Positions 33,892 through 40,297 of a stretch of DNA of 40,297 nt are shown here, in pieces. Each line of letters opens with the position of its first letter. The first letter of the stretch is position 1. The position numbers and the translations under genes were made by a program. The stretch covers positions 126,000-166,296 of the forward strand of contig CAIFER010000002.1 of assembly GCA_903789525.1 (NCBI GenBank), read 5' to 3'. The notes beneath the pieces are model-generated. The model did no database searches, was not told where the DNA came from, and saw nothing but the letters and a program-made list of their open reading frames with translations. Source of the DNA: an uncultured Aeriscardovia sp. (lineage in GTDB: Bacteria; Actinomycetota; Actinomycetes; Actinomycetales; Bifidobacteriaceae).

Positions 33892-35133
33892 ATGCCGAGC
33901 ATGACAGGTCACAGCGCGTCTACGACAGCGATTGGCTCTCATCCACGAGCTGTCAACGGCAAGCCTGTGATGTTTAATCACGTTTCACTGTCGCACATTG
34001 ACATCGATCATGCTCACGAGCCTGATCAGTCAGTTTCTCAGCTCGCTCAAATTGATCATGACAGCAGCATTTGTCGCGTTGATACGACTGCGGATCCAGC
34101 TGCCGGTCGCCGCGATCTGGTTCAGCTGCCAAAAGCTCACTTGCACATGCACTTCACCGGCTCGATGACGGTCAGTCGCTTGAAGCAGATGTCATCTGCC
34201 CATCACATTCAACTCGATTCTGAACTGATCGACACACATCCGTTGCGTGTTCCACCAGATCGGCGCGGGTGGTATCGCTTCCAGCGCCTGTACGACATGG
34301 CACGTCGGTGTGTGAAGACAGAAAAAGATATCCGCACAATTGTCGATGACGCAGCTCGTATTGACGCCCTCGAAGGGGTCCGAATTCTTGAGATCCAGGT
34401 CACTCCCGATTCGTACGCGCCTATTATGGGCGGATTAACTCCAGCACTCGAAGTCATGCTCGATGAAGCAAAGAAAGCGAGTGTTCGTCATCATATTGCT
34501 GTTGGTGTGATTGTCGCTGCATCGCGCACGTCTCATCCACTCAAGGCGAGGACGTTGGCTCGACTGGCCGTCAAATATGCGGGGGATGAACCAGGGACAG
34601 TTGTCGGTTTTGGCTTGTCTAACGACGAGCGGTCGGGCAATACAGCTGATTTCGCTCCGGCATTCCGTATCGCTGCGATGGGTGGTTTACCGCTCATGCC
34701 GCACGCGGGGGAGTTGCTCGGACCAGACCATATCCGCCAGACACTGGACGAGCTCCACCCGACGAGGATTGGGCATGGAGTTCGTGCGTACACAGATCCG
34801 CAGCTCCTCCAGCGGTTGAGCCGTGAACATATCACGGTCGAATTATGTCCGGCATCTAACGTGGGCATGGGCGTTTTCGTCGATAAACAGCACGTTCCGT
34901 TGCGGCAGATTTTTGAGGCGCACGTTCCGATTGCGCTGAGCGCGGATGATCCGCTTCTCTTTGGTGAACGCGTTGAGCAACAGTATCAGGATGCCCGCGA
35001 AATTCACGGTTTTACGGATCATGAATTAGCTCAACTAGCCCGTGATTCGATTAACGGTTCAGTGATGAATGAACGGTATCGTGCGCCTGCTCTCGCTCAG
35101 ATCGATCAGTGGGAAAAGAGTCGAGCCAATTAA
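33892..35133 (+). CDS. add: Adenosine deaminase family protein
   Basis: Adenosine deaminase converts adenosine to inosine in purine salvage. The 413-residue product has an N-terminal extension of about 78 residues without a known domain, then the metal-dependent deaminase barrel. Zinc and catalytic motifs are HLHMH (H85 and H87 in LPKAHLHMHFTGS), MPHAGE (base and acid residues), RIGHGVRA, ELCPASNVGMG and LSADDPLLF. The usual KVELHxHL reads KAHLHMHF here, a mild change. ATG 33892 begins two bases after the obg stop, with AGAGGAG at the obg end serving as ribosome site, so the two genes are coupled. Substrate could also be an adenosine derivative, as several family branches look alike. Confidence 0.85.
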   Translation: MPSMTGHSASTTAIGSHPRAVNGKPVMFNHVSLSHIDIDHAHEPDQSVSQLAQIDHDSSICRVDTTADPAAGRRDLVQLPKAHLHMHFTGSMTVSRLKQMSSAHHIQLDSELIDTHPLRVPPDRRGWYRFQRLYDMARRCVKTEKDIRTIVDDAARIDALEGVRILEIQVTPDSYAPIMGGLTPALEVMLDEAKKASVRHHIAVGVIVAASRTSHPLKARTLARLAVKYAGDEPGTVVGFGLSNDERSGNTADFAPAFRIAAMGGLPLMPHAGELLGPDHIRQTLDELHPTRIGHGVRAYTDPQLLQRLSREHITVELCPASNVGMGVFVDKQHVPLRQIFEAHVPIALSADDPLLFGERVEQQYQDAREIHGFTDHELAQLARDSINGSVMNERYRAPALAQIDQWEKSRAN

Positions 35134-35138
35134 CCTCA

Positions 35139-35208
35139 CCGCAGTAATGACTGCAGTCAGATTGCGGTTTGACTACGGCCTGACTGCGGTTGCTTGCGAT
35201 TACTGCGG
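35139..35208. terminator. Large nested hairpin between convergent genes
   Basis: CCGCAGTAAT (35139-35148) pairs perfectly with ATTACTGCGG (35199-35208). Inside, CTGCAGTCAG (35151-35160) pairs with CTGACTGCGG (35180-35189) with one G-U. TTTATTTATTC follows on the plus strand. It probably stops add and, from the other side, the DUF4232 lipoprotein gene. Confidence 0.75.
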
Positions 35209-35230
35209 TTTATTTATTCGTTTTACCCGT

Positions 35231-35959
35231 TTATTCACCGCGTCCGGCCTGCAATGCCCGGACAGTGAGAATCGTGTTATCTCGGCTTGCGCATCCAGTG
35301 AATTGCGATGTAGGGATGCGGATTGATTCACGCTGATCTGGCGGATAAACCACCATCGAATCAGCCTGCTGCGGTGAGCAATGTGCTGACGGATAATTTG
35401 CAGCATTGACGATAGCGAGCTCGCTGTATGCCGACTGACCAGGTTTGAGATGAAGTGTGCGCGGAGCAATGGACGCATCGCGGTTAGCTGCGGCTCCGAT
35501 TTGTGTGCCGTTTGCTTGGAGAGAGACGCCCGGGAATCCACGCTCAATGCATGTACGCGTACCCGTGTTGGTAAGAACGAGGTACGGATATTGACTCCCT
35601 GCGCCGGCTCCCGCGCCTTCGCTTAAGCGTGCAGTCAATTCAGATGCTCTGCACATTTTGCTGGACGGCGTCGGTGATGGAGACGATGTTGCTGACCGTG
35701 ATGTTCCCAGTACAGAATGTTCTTGTGCCTTCTCTGGCTTCGTGTGCTGTTGGATTTTACTCGACTGTGCATGTTGCTTCTTCTGTGGCTTCGACGGTGA
35801 AGAGACAGAAGAGTTGGAAGTATCCGAATGCGCCTTGGTGACGGTGCTAGATGTTTGATTACCACATGCGGCAAGACCCATGATCAGAAGGCTCCCAGCC
35901 GCGCACAGTGCCACGGCGTGAGCCATATGAGTAAGAATCGTCCGCCCTTGATATTTCAT
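35231..35959 (-). CDS. DUF4232-like lipoprotein
   Basis: The 242-residue product has a lipoprotein signal peptide with lipobox GLAAC (C32). A Ser/Lys/Gln-rich linker (35-100) leads to a domain matching the DUF4232 pattern: a first cysteine (MCRASELTARL), a small-residue loop (GAGAGAGSQYPYLVLTNTG), TCIERGFPGVSLQANGTQIG, LKPGQSAYSELAIVNAANYPSAHC and a final cysteine near GCASRD. Such proteins are surface-attached in actinobacteria; function is unknown. ATG 35959 has TACAAT exactly seven bases upstream (35972-35967), and no real ribosome site, so it is probably leaderless. The frame is open to 36139, but that part would precede the signal peptide and is rejected. Divergent from the ion channel gene. 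Confidence 0.82.
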   Translation of the reverse strand: MKYQGRTILTHMAHAVALCAAGSLLIMGLAACGNQTSSTVTKAHSDTSNSSVSSPSKPQKKQHAQSSKIQQHTKPEKAQEHSVLGTSRSATSSPSPTPSSKMCRASELTARLSEGAGAGAGSQYPYLVLTNTGTRTCIERGFPGVSLQANGTQIGAAANRDASIAPRTLHLKPGQSAYSELAIVNAANYPSAHCSPQQADSMVVYPPDQRESIRIPTSQFTGCASRDNTILTVRALQAGRGE

Positions 35960-35972
35960 ACCTGCAATTGTA
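35960..35972 (-). promoter_or_regulatory. Candidate leaderless promoter -10 element for the DUF4232 lipoprotein
   Basis: On the minus strand TACAAT (35972-35967) is followed by seven bases and then the ATG. It differs from TATAAT at one position and is the best of the leaderless set. Confidence 0.5.
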
Positions 35973-36073
35973 CAAGTGCACGCATGCATTCGGGTGCCCG
36001 TGCTGTGCGGGCGAGCTGACAGTGGGTACAGTGGGGCAGCTGATTTATCGCCGTGTGTCGGGACTGTGGTCGG

Positions 36074-36086
36074 TACGATGGGGTTT
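36074..36086 (+). promoter_or_regulatory. Candidate leaderless promoter -10 element for the ion channel
   Basis: TACGAT (36074-36079) is separated by seven bases from GTG 36087. The same hexamer and spacing occur before GTG 5943 at the glgE gene. Confidence 0.4.
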
Positions 36087-36944
36087 GTGAGTGTGCAGAC
36101 GCGATCGCAAAAGCTTTTTTCATTACAGCCACGCCACAATTTACAGCCTCAGACCGCGCAAGAGATGCGGTTTGATCGGTGGACGCAGCGAACTGAGTGG
36201 CCGATGACGATTCTTTCGATCATCTTCCTCGCCGTCTATTCGTATCAGGTACTTGGCCGTCCGTCAGCGAAGATGGAAGAGATCGCCAATCTCATTCAAA
36301 ACATTTTGTGGGTTCTCTTTGCAATTCATTATGCGTGCACGTTTGCTTTGGCGCCGCATAAGAAATATTGGTTCGCCCATCATTTCTTCGACTTGCTCGT
36401 CGTGATTTTGCCATTCTTCCGTCCGCTTCGCATCGTTTTTGCATTGGCCCCGTTGCGTGTGCTGCATCATGCGAATAGCACGAGTTTTCGTTTGACCGTG
36501 TTGGCATACACGCTCTGTATTTCGCTGATTGTGTTTTACGTTGGACCGCTTGCGATGCTCGAAGCAGAGCGAGGTGTCAAAGGATCCACCATTCAGACGT
36601 TTGGCGATGCTCTGTGGTGGACGATGACGACTGTGACGGCCGTCGGATATGGGGATTATGCGCCAGTCACTCATCGTGGACGAGTGATCGCGGTGATCCT
36701 GATGTTCTGCGGTGTCGCATTGGTTGGCGTGATCTCCGCACTTCTTTCTTCGTGGATTATTGATGAAGAGAATGTGGGCAAAGAGCGGGAGAACCGTCTC
36801 ATGCGTGAGAGAGTCCGCAAACTTCAGGCGCATTTGGGGCGCATCGATTTGAGTCTTTCCCAGATCTCCTCGACTCTGCAGCAAGCGCAGCAATCTGCGC
36901 ATACTGGTCAGTCGCATCTAGACGAATCGGATTTGAAAGCATAA
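36087..36944 (+). CDS. Voltage-gated-like potassium channel
   Basis: The 285-residue protein has five or six membrane helices: about 32-50 (MTILSIIFLAVYSYQVLG), 62-80, 90-106, 112-128, 138-165, a pore loop and 205-228. The pore carries the potassium selectivity filter TAVGYGD in MTTVTAVGYGDYAPVTHRGR. The fourth segment has a few arginines (RPLRIVFALAPLRVLHHAN), as in a reduced voltage sensor. A C-terminal coiled coil (KERENRLMRERVRKLQAHL) may tetramerise. It would conduct K+ through the membrane. The start is uncertain: GTG 36087 has TACGAT-N7 before it, ATG 36078 adds three residues; the frame is open to 35976. There is no ribosome site for any of these. It lies 54 bases before tRNA-Trp. Confidence 0.88.
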   Translation: MSVQTRSQKLFSLQPRHNLQPQTAQEMRFDRWTQRTEWPMTILSIIFLAVYSYQVLGRPSAKMEEIANLIQNILWVLFAIHYACTFALAPHKKYWFAHHFFDLLVVILPFFRPLRIVFALAPLRVLHHANSTSFRLTVLAYTLCISLIVFYVGPLAMLEAERGVKGSTIQTFGDALWWTMTTVTAVGYGDYAPVTHRGRVIAVILMFCGVALVGVISALLSSWIIDEENVGKERENRLMRERVRKLQAHLGRIDLSLSQISSTLQQAQQSAHTGQSHLDESDLKA

Positions 36945-36998
36945 AATGATGTGTCGGGCGTCGTGAGCGTCTGCTAACTTTGCCATGGTGCCAAGTTT

Positions 36999-37071
36999 AG
37001 GGAAGTGGCGCAATTGGTAGCGCAACGGTCTCCAAAACCGTAGGTTGTGGGTTCAAGTCCCGCCTTCCCTA
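36999..37071 (+). tRNA. tRNA-Trp (CCA)
   Basis: The acceptor stem is AGGGAAG/CTTCCCT, the D arm GCGC...GCGC, and the anticodon arm ACGGT-CTCCAAA-ACCGT with anticodon CCA at 37032-37034. The T arm is GTGGG-TTCAAGT-CCCGC. CCA is not encoded. It lies directly before secE, as in most actinobacteria. Confidence 0.97.
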
Positions 37072-37099
37072 CTCAGTTTTTTATCGTCAAAGGAAGCAC

Positions 37100-37339
37100 A
37101 TGTCGGAGAGCAAGGCCGTGGATCACAAGGTCCGCAAATCAGCGAAGCCGAATTTTTTCGTGCGGATTGGCCAGTTTATTTCGCAAGTCTTTCTTGAGTT
37201 GCGGAAGACGGTTGCCCCAACGCGTCGTGGACTGTGGAATTGGTCCTTCGCTGTGTTTCTTTTCGTTGTCATCATTATGTTGCTCGTCACGGTTTTGGAC
37301 TTCGGCTTGGGCCGTTTGACGATGCTGATCTTTGGCTGA
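37100..37339 (+). CDS. secE: Preprotein translocase subunit SecE
   Basis: SecE is a clamp-like subunit of the SecYEG protein channel. The 79-residue product has a basic cytoplasmic N-terminus, the conserved amphipathic segment FLELRKTVAPTRR (about 31-43) and a single C-terminal membrane helix (about 48-72, WSFAVFLFVVIIMLLVTVLDFGL). This is the short single-helix form normal outside enterobacteria. ATG 37100 is preceded by AAAGGAA. It lies between tRNA-Trp and nusG, the conserved order. Confidence 0.94.
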   Translation: MSESKAVDHKVRKSAKPNFFVRIGQFISQVFLELRKTVAPTRRGLWNWSFAVFLFVVIIMLLVTVLDFGLGRLTMLIFG

Positions 37340-37391
37340 TGTGTGAGTAGCACAGCAAGTAGTGACTGAATTCGACGAGGGGTCTTCTTCA

Positions 37392-38135
37392 ATGGCTGAC
37401 GAATCTGAAAAATCTCAATCTTCTGAAGCTTCTGAACCGATTTCTTCACAGGAAGAGACGAAACAAGAAGAAACAAAACAGGAAGAGACAAAGCCTGTCG
37501 AAGATCCGGGTCAAAAAGCTGTTGACGACTTCAAGAAGAAGCTTCGCACGCTGCCGGGAAAGTGGTACGTGTTGCATAGCTACTCCGGCTATGAACGTCG
37601 TGTCAAGCAGAATGTCGAGGCACGTGTTGCTTCATACGGTCTGCAAGACAAGGTGTATCAGGTTGAAGTCCCGATGGAGCAGGTCGAAAAGCACACTGAA
37701 AAGGGTCGTAAGCTCATCAATCGTGTGCGTATCCCGGGTTACGTGTTGATTCGCATGGAGCCAGACGAAGATGCATTCCGTATCGTGCGTGAAACGGAAG
37801 CTGTCACGAGTTTTGTGGGCTTGCAGAATGAGCCAATTCCGCTGAAGCGCCAAGAAGTGATCAACATGCTTGGTCCGTCTATTAAGCAGCAGGCACTTCA
37901 GAAAGCTGGAGATTCCACGCAAGCCGCCAATCAGCGTGTGCTGGAAGTCAGCTTCAAGCAAGGCGATCAGGTCACTGTCACTTCTGGTCCGTTCGCATCG
38001 ATGCCGGGCGTTGTTTCAGAAGTTCATCCGCAGACGCAGAAGCTCACCGTGCTTGTCTCCATCTTTGATCGTGATACGCCAGTGGAGCTCGGCTTTGGCC
38101 AGGTTCAGAAGGTCGATGAAGCAAAGCGTGCCTGA
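37392..38135 (+). CDS. nusG: Transcription termination/antitermination factor NusG
   Basis: NusG binds RNA polymerase and links it to the ribosome or Rho. The 247-residue product has an acidic N-terminal extension of about 50 residues, including three copies of a QEETK-like unit, then the NGN domain (WYVLHSYSGYERRVKQNVEAR, then RVRIPGYVLIRMEPDED) and a C-terminal KOW domain (FKQGDQVTVTSGPFASMPGVVSEV). The extension is common in actinobacteria. ATG 37392 follows GAGGGG at ten bases; the GTG at 37362 has no good site. It is followed by a strong terminator, so rplKA starts a new transcript. Confidence 0.95.
   Translation: MADESEKSQSSEASEPISSQEETKQEETKQEETKPVEDPGQKAVDDFKKKLRTLPGKWYVLHSYSGYERRVKQNVEARVASYGLQDKVYQVEVPMEQVEKHTEKGRKLINRVRIPGYVLIRMEPDEDAFRIVRETEAVTSFVGLQNEPIPLKRQEVINMLGPSIKQQALQKAGDSTQAANQRVLEVSFKQGDQVTVTSGPFASMPGVVSEVHPQTQKLTVLVSIFDRDTPVELGFGQVQKVDEAKRA
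37453..37497 (+). repeat. Three 15-bp tandem repeats in nusG
   Basis: Units close to GAAGAGACGAAACAA occur three times in a row and encode EETKQ-EETKQ-EETKP in the disordered N-terminal extension. Copy number may vary between strains. Confidence 0.8.
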
Positions 38136-38186
38136 GTGGTTTACTTTGTGTAAGAATATTTCTTGATGTTATTTTGTACATATTTC

Positions 38187-38216
38187 AGCGCGAGGTGAGA
38201 GCCTCGCGCTTTTTTA
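38187..38216 (+). terminator. Rho-independent terminator of secE-nusG
   Basis: AGCGCGAGG (38187-38195) and CCTCGCGCT (38202-38210) form a perfect 9-bp stem with a TGAGAG loop, followed by TTTTT. Confidence 0.93.
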
Positions 38217-38230
38217 TTCGTGCATGTCCG

Positions 38231-38236
38231 TATAAT
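38231..38236 (+). promoter_or_regulatory. Candidate -10 box of the rplKA operon
   Basis: A perfect TATAAT lies 146 bases before the rplK start, just after the nusG terminator. No good -35 box is visible; the terminator T run occupies that place. The leader of about 140 nt may hold a control site for ribosomal protein L1, but I cannot identify one. Confidence 0.45.
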
Positions 38237-38382
38237 GAAAACGTTTGTCACTGGTTCGTTCCGTGCACTGTGCTTCATGCGCGGCGGTGAGGGCAAATCA
38301 GTGCTGACGAATGACATATCGGTTGCGGGAGGCGCGCCATACAAGCACGTCGAATGCACCGCTTCACAGAAAGAAGTCATTG

Positions 38383-38814
38383 ATGCCAGGAAAGCAAGTT
38401 ACTGCTCTGATCAAGCTTCAGATCCCTGCAGGTAAGGCAACTCCGGCTCCGCCAATCGGCCCTGCTCTCGGTTCTCACGGTGTGAACATTATGCAGTTCA
38501 CCCAGCAGTACAATGCTGCCACCCGAGACAAGATGGGTCAGGTGATCCCAGTTGAGATCACTGTTTATGCGGACCGCACATTCAGTTTCAAGCTGAAGAC
38601 TCCGCCAGCAGCAACACTGCTCAAGCAGGCTGCCAAGGTCAAGAAGGGCGCAGCAAATCCGCTGACCACCAAGGTCGGATCCGTCACGATGGATCAGTGC
38701 CGCGAGATCGCCAAGACGAAGCTCGCAGATTTGAGTGCAAATGACGTCGAGGCCGGCGCGAAGATCATCGCTGGCACCGCCCGTTCTATGGGAATCACGG
38801 TTACCGGTAAGTGA
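38383..38814 (+). CDS. rplK: 50S ribosomal protein L11
   Basis: L11 forms part of the GTPase-associated centre of the ribosome. The 143-residue product begins [39 protein letters not shown] and ends SMGITVTGK; both are family signatures, and the length is normal. ATG 38383 is chosen by homology; the site before it (AGAAAGAAG) is weak, and the frame is open to 38311 with residues that do not fit. It is followed by rplA after 75 bases, the conserved pair. In many bacteria L1 represses this operon. Confidence 0.95.
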   Translation: MPGKQVTALIKLQIPAGKATPAPPIGPALGSHGVNIMQFTQQYNAATRDKMGQVIPVEITVYADRTFSFKLKTPPAATLLKQAAKVKKGAANPLTTKVGSVTMDQCREIAKTKLADLSANDVEAGAKIIAGTARSMGITVTGK

Positions 38815-38889
38815 GATTTGCGTGCGGAAGGTCTTGTGCACGCCAAGAGTGTCACAAGTCCGGACCGCGCTGCTTGATAGGAGAAGCAG

Positions 38890-39579
38890 ATGACGAAGCG
38901 TTCAAAGAAGTATCGCGAGGCTGCTGAGAAGATCGATAAGTCGAATCTTTACAGCCCTGCTGAAGCAATTGCTCTGATTAAGAGCATGCCAACGTACAAG
39001 TTCGATGAGTCTATTGAGGCTGTGTATCGTCTCAATGTTGATCCACGTCAGGCTGATCAGCTCATTCGTGGCACTGTGAATCTGCCAAACGGAACTGGTA
39101 AGAAGGTTCGCGTTGCAGTGTTCGCACGTGGTCCACAGGCTGAGGCTGCAGCTGAGGCGGGTGCAGATATCGTTGGCGATGTTGATCTCGTCAAGAAGGT
39201 TCAGGGCGGCGAGCTCGATTTCGATGCTGTCGTTGCCACACCAGACATGATGGGTCAGGTTGGTCGTCTCGGCCGTATTCTTGGTCCTCGTGGTTTGATG
39301 CCGAATCCTCGTAATGGCACTGTCACGATGGATACTGCTAAGGCCGTGAAGGAGATCAAGGCTGGCAAGATTTCGTTCCGTGTTGATAAGAACGGCAATC
39401 TCAGCTTCCTGATCGGCAAGGTGAGCTTCGATCAGAAGGCACTGGAGCAGAACTACACTGCAGTGGCTAATGAGATCAAGCGTTTGCGTCCATCGACGGT
39501 CAAAGGTCGTTATATTGCTAAGGCGACGCTGGCTGCCACGATGAGCCCAGGCGTTCCTCTTGACCTTAATCAGATCTGA
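38890..39579 (+). CDS. rplA: 50S ribosomal protein L1
   Basis: L1 builds the mobile stalk at the exit site for tRNA and often represses its own operon. The 229-residue product is of normal length. It begins with the conserved [30 protein letters not shown] region, has the diagnostic [17 protein letters not shown] and ends with [22 protein letters not shown]-type family sequence. ATG 38890 has AGGAGA seven bases upstream. A terminator follows at 39609. Confidence 0.96.
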   Translation: MTKRSKKYREAAEKIDKSNLYSPAEAIALIKSMPTYKFDESIEAVYRLNVDPRQADQLIRGTVNLPNGTGKKVRVAVFARGPQAEAAAEAGADIVGDVDLVKKVQGGELDFDAVVATPDMMGQVGRLGRILGPRGLMPNPRNGTVTMDTAKAVKEIKAGKISFRVDKNGNLSFLIGKVSFDQKALEQNYTAVANEIKRLRPSTVKGRYIAKATLAATMSPGVPLDLNQI

Positions 39580-39608
39580 TTAACAGGCCTGAAGAGCATA
39601 TTGTAGGT

Positions 39609-39645
39609 AAAGAGCACCGGCTATATAAAGGTCGGTGCTCTTTTC
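39609..39645 (+). terminator. Rho-independent terminator of rplKA
   Basis: AAAGAGCACCG (39609-39619) pairs with CGGTGCTCTTT (39633-39643), an 11-bp stem with a 13-nt loop; a T tract is part of and follows the stem. Confidence 0.9.
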
Positions 39646-39690
39646 ATATCTACTGGTTATATCTGTTTGTGTATTACTTGTGGCTTGTGA

Positions 39691-39730
39691 GTTGTGCTGT
39701 TGAGTAAGTTGTGCTGTTGAGTAAGTTGTG
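39691..39730. repeat. 17-bp tandem repeat
   Basis: GTTGTGCTGTTGAGTAA occurs twice in perfect tandem (39691-39707, 39708-39724), followed by a partial copy GTTGTG. Confidence 0.85.
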
Positions 39731-39755
39731 AACTTCTTTGTGACCGCTGTATGAT
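39726..39755 (+). promoter_or_regulatory. Candidate orphan promoter
   Basis: TTGTGA (39726-39731) and TATGAT (39750-39755) are separated by 18 bases. The -35 box lies at the end of the 17-bp tandem repeat. No clear gene follows. Confidence 0.4.
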
Positions 39756-40143
39756 GGAAAACATGATCAATGGTGATCGTTGTTTTCTGGAGGTATTTTG
39801 ATCGTTCATTCGTCATGATATTTATATGTGCTTGCTGTGTGGTGCAACATAGCAGAGCAGCATAAATATGTGATATATCGAAATTCTGAAAAGGATTAAG
39901 TAACGGTAGGGCAGAAGTCGTTCATATACTTTGATTAATCATCTCAGTGTTGAGGTGTGTGAAGACCAGTACACAAGGTGAAGCACTTAAGCACTGATTT
40001 GATAAAGTAACATCAAGATGTCTGATGAAATATGAAGGATACAAAGCAGGTTCATAATGAAATCGTGGCATGAATGATCGGTTAATTGATCGATTAATGA
40101 TCATGCATAGATGCGTTTGAGCAAGCGAGACGGACTCGAAAGG

Positions 40144-40176
40144 AAAAAACGACACGCCGATAGAAGCGCGTCGTTT
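40144..40176 (-). terminator. Rho-independent terminator for a minus-strand transcript entering from the right
   Basis: AAACGAC-a-CGC (40147-40157) pairs with GCG-c-GTCGTTT (40166-40176) with one mismatch. On the minus strand it is followed by TTTTTT. A gene ending near 40204-40238 or beyond is expected. Confidence 0.7.
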
Positions 40177-40297
40177 CAAGCTTTGTGAGCCGCCCCGCAA
40201 GATTCAGTTTGCATTTTTCACGATGAAGTGTATCTTTAACAGTGTTGCCTCTGCGGGTGGCTGGTTGGTTTGCTGGTTGCTTGTTGTGGGTTGGTGG

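Larger units (their letters stand above)
39646..40297. other. Region without a convincing gene
   Basis: These 650 bases are richer in A and T than the rest of the window. No reading frame looks like a protein. They hold a 17-bp tandem repeat (39691-39730), a candidate promoter (39726-39755), two tiny open frames (39798-39865), three TGATC sites with spacing of 11-12 bases (40075-40102), a terminator for a minus-strand transcript (40144-40176) and a G/T-rich right end that may be the 3' end of a minus-strand gene. Confidence 0.7.

Noticed and set aside
40075-40102. Three TGATC sites 11-12 bases apart as an operator or origin element
   Set aside because: GATC is common and the number is small; no gene or DnaA-box cluster supports it.

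Overview
The window looks like a chromosomal core region of an actinobacterium, most likely a member of the Bifidobacteriaceae. The evidence is the gene content: an actinobacterial GlnR-type orphan regulator, GlgE maltosyltransferase, the NucS mismatch-repair endonuclease, an RNase E/G with a long N-terminal extension, a Maf-Nudix fusion, and the tRNA-Trp-secE-nusG-rplK-rplA order. The base composition is moderate in GC (my impression is a little over 50%, not calculated). I cannot fix the genus from sequence alone. I see no prophage, IS element, integrase, CRISPR array or restriction system, so most of the window is vertically inherited housekeeping DNA.

Layout. Positions 1-504 (minus) hold the N-terminal part of a secreted solute-binding protein that runs off the left edge. 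Endonuclease III (nth) and glnR follow and overlap tail to tail. Next come a hypothetical membrane protein, ppa and glgE (both minus, each with a clear terminator), and hsp20 behind an HspR-type operator (HAIR). An alpha/beta hydrolase, tRNA-fMet and a zinc-type dehydrogenase lead to the complete ATP synthase operon atpBEFHAGDC (9681-17131). nucS follows. An FKBP-type lipoprotein (minus) then faces away from a two-gene envelope pair of unknown function and a thioredoxin-fold/TPR protein. tRNA-Arg(CCG), murI, argS, a degenerate thrB-like gene and the Maf-Nudix fusion come next, then rne, rplU, rpmA, obg and an adenosine deaminase. A DUF4232-like lipoprotein (minus) and a potassium channel are divergent. 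tRNA-Trp, secE, nusG, rplK and rplA close the coding part. The last ~700 bases have no convincing gene but hold a short tandem repeat, a candidate promoter and a terminator facing a gene beyond the right edge.

How the parts work together. The atp genes encode a complete F1Fo enzyme. rne/rplU/rpmA/obg and secE/nusG/rplKA are translation, RNA-processing and ribosome-assembly modules. murI supplies D-glutamate for cell wall synthesis. Several genes that lack a Shine-Dalgarno sequence carry TANNNT exactly 6-7 nt before the start codon, the signature of leaderless mRNAs, and this helped to choose starts (nucS, the ion channel, the DUF4232 lipoprotein).

I did not find a clearly new multi-gene system. 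The best leads are the thrB-like gene that has lost its homoserine-contact residues and sits directly after argS, the leaderless promoter set, the structured atpB-atpE intercistronic region, the HAIR element between glgE and hsp20, and the uncharacterised membrane-protein/lipoprotein pair at 19166-21860.
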